NCBI GenBank assembly: GCA_965218865.1 | Contig: CBDCME010000076.1 | Coordinates: 124,001 to 188,000, forward strand | Source of the DNA: CBDCME01 sp965218865 | Lineage (GTDB): Bacteria; Pseudomonadota; Alphaproteobacteria; JAAXGF01 | Length of the DNA stretch: 64,000 nucleotides | Direction of reading: 5' to 3' | In this document: positions 60,674 to 64,000 of the stretch, one piece after another | Layout of the letters: the number at the start of each line of letters is the position of its first letter | How positions within the stretch are numbered: the first letter of the stretch is position 1 | Notes under the pieces: model-generated | The model's database searches: none | Seen by the model: the letters and a program-made list of their open reading frames with translations, nothing else | What the model was told of the DNA's origin: nothing | Program-made: the position numbers and the translations under genes

Positions 60674-63600
60674 TCAGTCGCGGGAGGCTGGGGTTATTTC
60701 CAGGGTGACGCTTTTTCCGCCGCGGATCACCACGAGGTCCGCCGGTTGCCCGATTTTTAGGGCGTCGAGGGCATAACTGTAATCGTGGATGTTTTCGATT
60801 TTTCGTCCCGCCAGCTCGACCACCACGTCGCCCTCCTCGACGCCGGCGTTTTCGGCCGGTCCCCCCGTGGTGACACCGGAGATGCGGACCCCGCCGCCAC
60901 CTGCGGCGGCGTAATCGGGAATCGTTCCCAGATAGACGCGCGAAGTCCGTTGCCGGCCGATCTCCGGGGCGTCCTTCACCCGGACGTATTCGACCGACCC
61001 CTCGCGAAGCGCGAGCGAACGGGTGATGAGGCCCATCAGCCGCGCGACCTTGGCGGCACCGACGAGGTTGATCTTGTCGGCGGTGTCGCGCGGGGTGTGG
61101 TAATCGCCATGGACACCGGTAAAGGCATTCAGGATGGGGATCTCCTTGAGGTAGAACGTGGTCGCGTCGGTCGGCAAATAGCTGTCGGCGACCGCCAAGA
61201 CGGAAAGACCGACCGGTACGTTGGCGCGCTCGATCTCAGCCCGCCAAATCGGACTCGAACCGACGCCCTGAAGGGCGAGAGTCGTATCGAGGCGCCCGAT
61301 CATGTCCATGTTGAGATAGGCCAGAACAGCGGACGCGAGGGGTCCGGATTCGCCACCGTCGTCCCATTGGCGCACGAAATGGCCGGCGCCCAGCATCCCC
61401 AGCTCCTCGCCCGACCAGGCCGCGAAAATAATGTCGCGCCTGGGAGTGAACCGGCCCCGCCTCTTGCGATCAACCAAGTACTCGGCGATCTCGATGAGTC
61501 CGGCGACCCCCGACGCGTTATCGTCGGCGCCGAAATGAACCTGGCCCATCTCGTCCTTCCGGGCCAGGGAATCGCCGCCGGTTCCGTGCCCAAGATGATC
61601 GACGTGGGCGCCGATGACGACCATCGGCTCGGGATGCGCCGGGTCGCTTGCGGCGAGACGGGCGATGACGTTCCGACCCTGCTGGCTGACCTGAACGACG
61701 TCGATCTCGGCCCCGATTTCCACGTCCGACAGCGCGAAACCGTCCACCGGTTCGCCGCTGTCGAGGGCCTCCTGCAAGCTCGCCAATGATTTTCCGGCGG
61801 CTTCCACGAGCGCCGCGGCGACGGCGTCCGTGACGGTAATTGCGGCAATGCCCGCCGCCGCCATCCCGGGTCCGGCCGCCAGGGGGATGAGTTCTTCCTC
61901 GACCTGGGCGTTGGGGCCGCTAACGACGATGAGGCCGCGGGCGCCGCGGTCGCGCGCCGCGATCGCCTTGAAACGCAGGTTCGCGTAGCGGAAAAGATGT
62001 TGGCGCACCGGCTGGGAAACGCCTTCCGGGAGATAACGGAAGATCAGCACCCATTTGTCGCGGACGTCGAGACCCCGATAGGAATCATAAGCCTCGGCCT
62101 CATCGGCATCGGGCGCGACGATGCCATAGCCGGCGAAGACCACGCCGGCCGGTGCCACCGAGCCGACGCGGGAAAACGCCAACGGGCGCCAATCCCGATC
62201 GACGGTCGGCGATTCCAGCGCCGGACCCGCGCCCGTCGGCACGCCGAGTCGGTTGTCCGGCCCGAGCCGGGCGCCGGCCGTAAACTCGACGGTCTGAAAA
62301 TACCCCCCGTCGTCGCCGGCGGGCGCCAAACCCACGTTGGCGAAGGCCTCGGCGACATAGTCGGTCGCCAAGCGCTCTCCAGGCGTGCCGGTCAAGCGTC
62401 CGTCCATCGCCGCCGAGGCGAGAGCGGCGATGTGGCGTCGCATGTCCTCGGGCGTGATTTCGGGGCGACTCGGTCCCCAACCGGCGGCCGCGGAATCGGC
62501 CGCCTCGACGACCCCGCTGGGGGTCTTCAGACCGAGCAGGGCTAGGGCCTGTTCGTGGTTCCATTCCGCAAGGAATATCTGGGCCGATTTGTCGGCGCCG
62601 CGGGTACTCGTCCAGGAAAGCGTCTTTCCGTCGGGTGAAAAGGTCGGCAAGCCGTCGAAACCCTCGGTTCCGGTCACCCGGATGGGTGCCGAACCGCCCT
62701 CGGAATCGACGAGATAGAGCTCGAAATTGGCGAATCCGTGCTTGTTGGTCGCGAATATCACGTAGGCACCGGAGGGATGGAAGTAGGGCGCCCAGGACAT
62801 CGCCCCCAAGTCCGTGATCCGTTTCTCGTCGCCGCCGTCGACATCCATCGTGAAAACCTCGGCCGTGGCGCCGTCCTCGGAAAAACGCCGCCAAATGATC
62901 CGTTGGCCGTTGGGGCTGAAAAAGGGGCCACCGTCGTAGCCGCGGGTCCGGGTCAAGCGCAAAAGACCGCTTCCGTCCGCGTTCATGACGTAGATGTCCA
63001 TCAGAAACGATTTGTCGATTTCGAATCGTTTCCGTTCGTCGGCGCTCAGGTTCCCCGTGTAGGCGTGGCGGTTCGAGGCGAACGCGATCAGCTTGCCATC
63101 GGGCGACCAGGATCCCTCGGCGTCGTAGCCGCGCGCCTTGGTCAAATTTCGAAACCACCCGGCGCCGAGATCGGTTTCGAAAATGTCGTACTGTTCGTCG
63201 AAACTCCAGGCGTAGCGCCGCTCTTTGCCAGCCGCGCGCAGGGCGAGCTCGTCCTCCTGCTTGGCGACGGCCTCGAGGTCCTCGTGGGTCGATGCAAAAA
63301 GGGCCCGGCGTCCGCTCGGATGAATCCAGGCGCAGGTCGTCTTTCCGATCCCGGGCGAAAGACGACGCACCTCCCCGGTTTCCAAATCCAGAAGATAGAT
63401 TTGATAAAAGGGGTTTCCCGGTTCGCGCTCGCTTTGAAAGACCATCATCGCGCCATCGCGGCTGAAATAACCTTCGCCGGCGCGACGGCCCTCGAAAGTC
63501 AGCTGGCGGACATTCGCGAGTAACAAATCTTCATTGCCGGAGACCTCTTCTTGAGCCGGGGCGGGTGCCGGAACCAACAAGCCCGCGACCACCAAGCCGA

Positions 63601-63679
63601 CAGCGACAAGATCTCCGAAACCGGAAATTTGCGAACAATTCTTGCCTCGTCGCGTTAGCGGGGAAATCATCCTAACCAT
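60674..63679 (-). CDS. Secreted TolB-type beta-propeller / PA / M28 aminopeptidase / PDZ protein
   Basis: The 1001-residue protein has a hydrophobic signal segment at about 23-42. WD40-like TolB repeats fill about 50-385 (SRDGAMMVFQSER, SPDGKLIAFASNRH, SPNGQRIIW, HPSGAYVIFATNKH). A PA-type insert at about 500-650 interrupts the M28 peptidase domain. Zinc ligands are visible: H692 (GAHVDHLG), D719/D720 (GADDNASG), E758/E759 (WSGEELG), D792 (NMDMIGR), H861 (DYHTPRDT). A PDZ domain covers about 928-995 (AENAGVEEGDVVVELAGRKI). It is probably a periplasmic aminopeptidase. The next gene upstream ends 41 bases away. Confidence 0.9.
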   Translation of the reverse strand: MVRMISPLTRRGKNCSQISGFGDLVAVGLVVAGLLVPAPAPAQEEVSGNEDLLLANVRQLTFEGRRAGEGYFSRDGAMMVFQSEREPGNPFYQIYLLDLETGEVRRLSPGIGKTTCAWIHPSGRRALFASTHEDLEAVAKQEDELALRAAGKERRYAWSFDEQYDIFETDLGAGWFRNLTKARGYDAEGSWSPDGKLIAFASNRHAYTGNLSADERKRFEIDKSFLMDIYVMNADGSGLLRLTRTRGYDGGPFFSPNGQRIIWRRFSEDGATAEVFTMDVDGGDEKRITDLGAMSWAPYFHPSGAYVIFATNKHGFANFELYLVDSEGGSAPIRVTGTEGFDGLPTFSPDGKTLSWTSTRGADKSAQIFLAEWNHEQALALLGLKTPSGVVEAADSAAAGWGPSRPEITPEDMRRHIAALASAAMDGRLTGTPGERLATDYVAEAFANVGLAPAGDDGGYFQTVEFTAGARLGPDNRLGVPTGAGPALESPTVDRDWRPLAFSRVGSVAPAGVVFAGYGIVAPDADEAEAYDSYRGLDVRDKWVLIFRYLPEGVSQPVRQHLFRYANLRFKAIAARDRGARGLIVVSGPNAQVEEELIPLAAGPGMAAAGIAAITVTDAVAAALVEAAGKSLASLQEALDSGEPVDGFALSDVEIGAEIDVVQVSQQGRNVIARLAASDPAHPEPMVVIGAHVDHLGHGTGGDSLARKDEMGQVHFGADDNASGVAGLIEIAEYLVDRKRRGRFTPRRDIIFAAWSGEELGMLGAGHFVRQWDDGGESGPLASAVLAYLNMDMIGRLDTTLALQGVGSSPIWRAEIERANVPVGLSVLAVADSYLPTDATTFYLKEIPILNAFTGVHGDYHTPRDTADKINLVGAAKVARLMGLITRSLALREGSVEYVRVKDAPEIGRQRTSRVYLGTIPDYAAAGGGGVRISGVTTGGPAENAGVEEGDVVVELAGRKIENIHDYSYALDALKIGQPADLVVIRGGKSVTLEITPASRD

Positions 63680-63720
63680 CTCCGTAACGGGCCATCTCCG
63701 TCACGGGAACCTCGCGACGA

Positions 63721-64000
63721 TCATTCGGGGAACGTCCTCAGCACGCGAAATCCGCTCATCCTGTCCCCGGCGTCTTCGTCGTCGCGGATGCGCAACGCCG
63801 GGCGGACGTAATCCGGTTCGGCGTTCCAACCCCCGCCCCGTTGGACACGGAAGTAACAATCCTGAGGACCCATCTTCGTATCGACGTCGCCAAACCCGTA
63901 ACAGGTGTCGTGCCAACACCCCCCCATCCATTCCCAGACGTTGCCCAGAATATCGTGAACGCCGAAAGCATTGGGTTCGAGGCTGCCGACCGGCGCCGTT
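63721..64000 (-). CDS. Formylglycine-generating enzyme (FGE-sulfatase) family protein, C-terminal fragment (runs off window)
   Basis: The frame enters from the window edge as GSLEPNAFGVHDILGNVWEW, then CWHDTCYG, RVQRGGGWN, YVRPALRIRDDED and ends GFRVLRTFPE. NxFGxxDxxGNVWEW and RGGSW-type motifs plus the GFR end are those of the FGE/SUMF1 C-type-lectin-like fold. Without the N-terminal part it cannot be said whether it is a true formylglycine-generating enzyme or another member. It is on the same strand as the M28 protein, 41 bases upstream of it, so co-transcription is likely. Confidence 0.88.
   Translation of the reverse strand, partial: TAPVGSLEPNAFGVHDILGNVWEWMGGCWHDTCYGFGDVDTKMGPQDCYFRVQRGGGWNAEPDYVRPALRIRDDEDAGDRMSGFRVLRTFPE

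Overview
The window is a high-GC chromosomal segment from an alphaproteobacterium, most likely a Rhodospirillales-like lineage. The evidence is gene order and protein sequence: secY-adk-rpsM-rpsK-rpoA-rplQ followed directly by rarA, two near-identical tuf genes, rpoBC joined to rpsL-rpsG-fusA-tuf-rpsJ, and a priA / transaldolase / DUF484 / xerC cluster. The genus cannot be named from the sequence alone.

Layout. (1) 1-6.7 kb is conserved housekeeping DNA: the first codons of ispG, then rodZ and priA on the minus strand, and talC/fsa-like transaldolase, a DUF484 gene and xerC on the plus strand. (2) 6.8-18.1 kb is an accessory island. Two IS630-type copies, an IS5-like element and a decayed IS30-type element surround a two-gene signalling unit. 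That unit is an ammonium transporter (Amt) fused to a hybrid histidine kinase (HAMP-HisKA-HATPase-REC-REC-HPt), overlapped by a REC-PAS-GGDEF-EAL response regulator. An SGNH-hydrolase gene downstream was split by three insertions, and its frame can be rebuilt by removing the first two. (3) 18.2-20.9 kb holds a coiled-coil membrane protein of unknown function and rarA with one in-frame stop. (4) 20.9-54.7 kb is one long minus-strand information-processing cluster. In transcription order it is tRNA-Tyr, tRNA-Gly, tufB, tRNA-Trp, secE, nusG, rplK, rplA, rplJ, rplL, rpoB, rpoC, rpsL, rpsG, fusA, tufA, then the S10, spc and alpha operons down to rplQ. It is interrupted between adk and rpsM by a 2.08-kb ISAs1-type element that carries a DruA-like (DUF4338) domain with its transposase and has a clean 10-bp target duplication. 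(5) 54.9-64 kb holds rlmB, a small possible secreted protein, a SAM methyltransferase, a YedK/HMCES-type SRAP protein, a metallo-beta-lactamase protein with cyclic-nucleotide-binding-like domains, a secreted TolB-propeller/M28 peptidase/PDZ protein, and the C-terminus of a formylglycine-generating-enzyme-family protein.

Interpretation. The most interesting system is the Amt-kinase plus c-di-GMP regulator pair: both pore histidines and the full phosphorelay chain are visible, which suggests external ammonium controls c-di-GMP turnover. The second is the DruA-domain/transposase element inside the ribosomal cluster. Several genes are broken by single-base indels, many at homopolymers: the Amt kinase, the GGDEF motif, the first IS630 copy, the ISAs1 ORFs and also nusG. 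NusG is normally essential and single copy, so at least some of these breaks are probably sequence errors, and the reading frames here should be treated as provisional.
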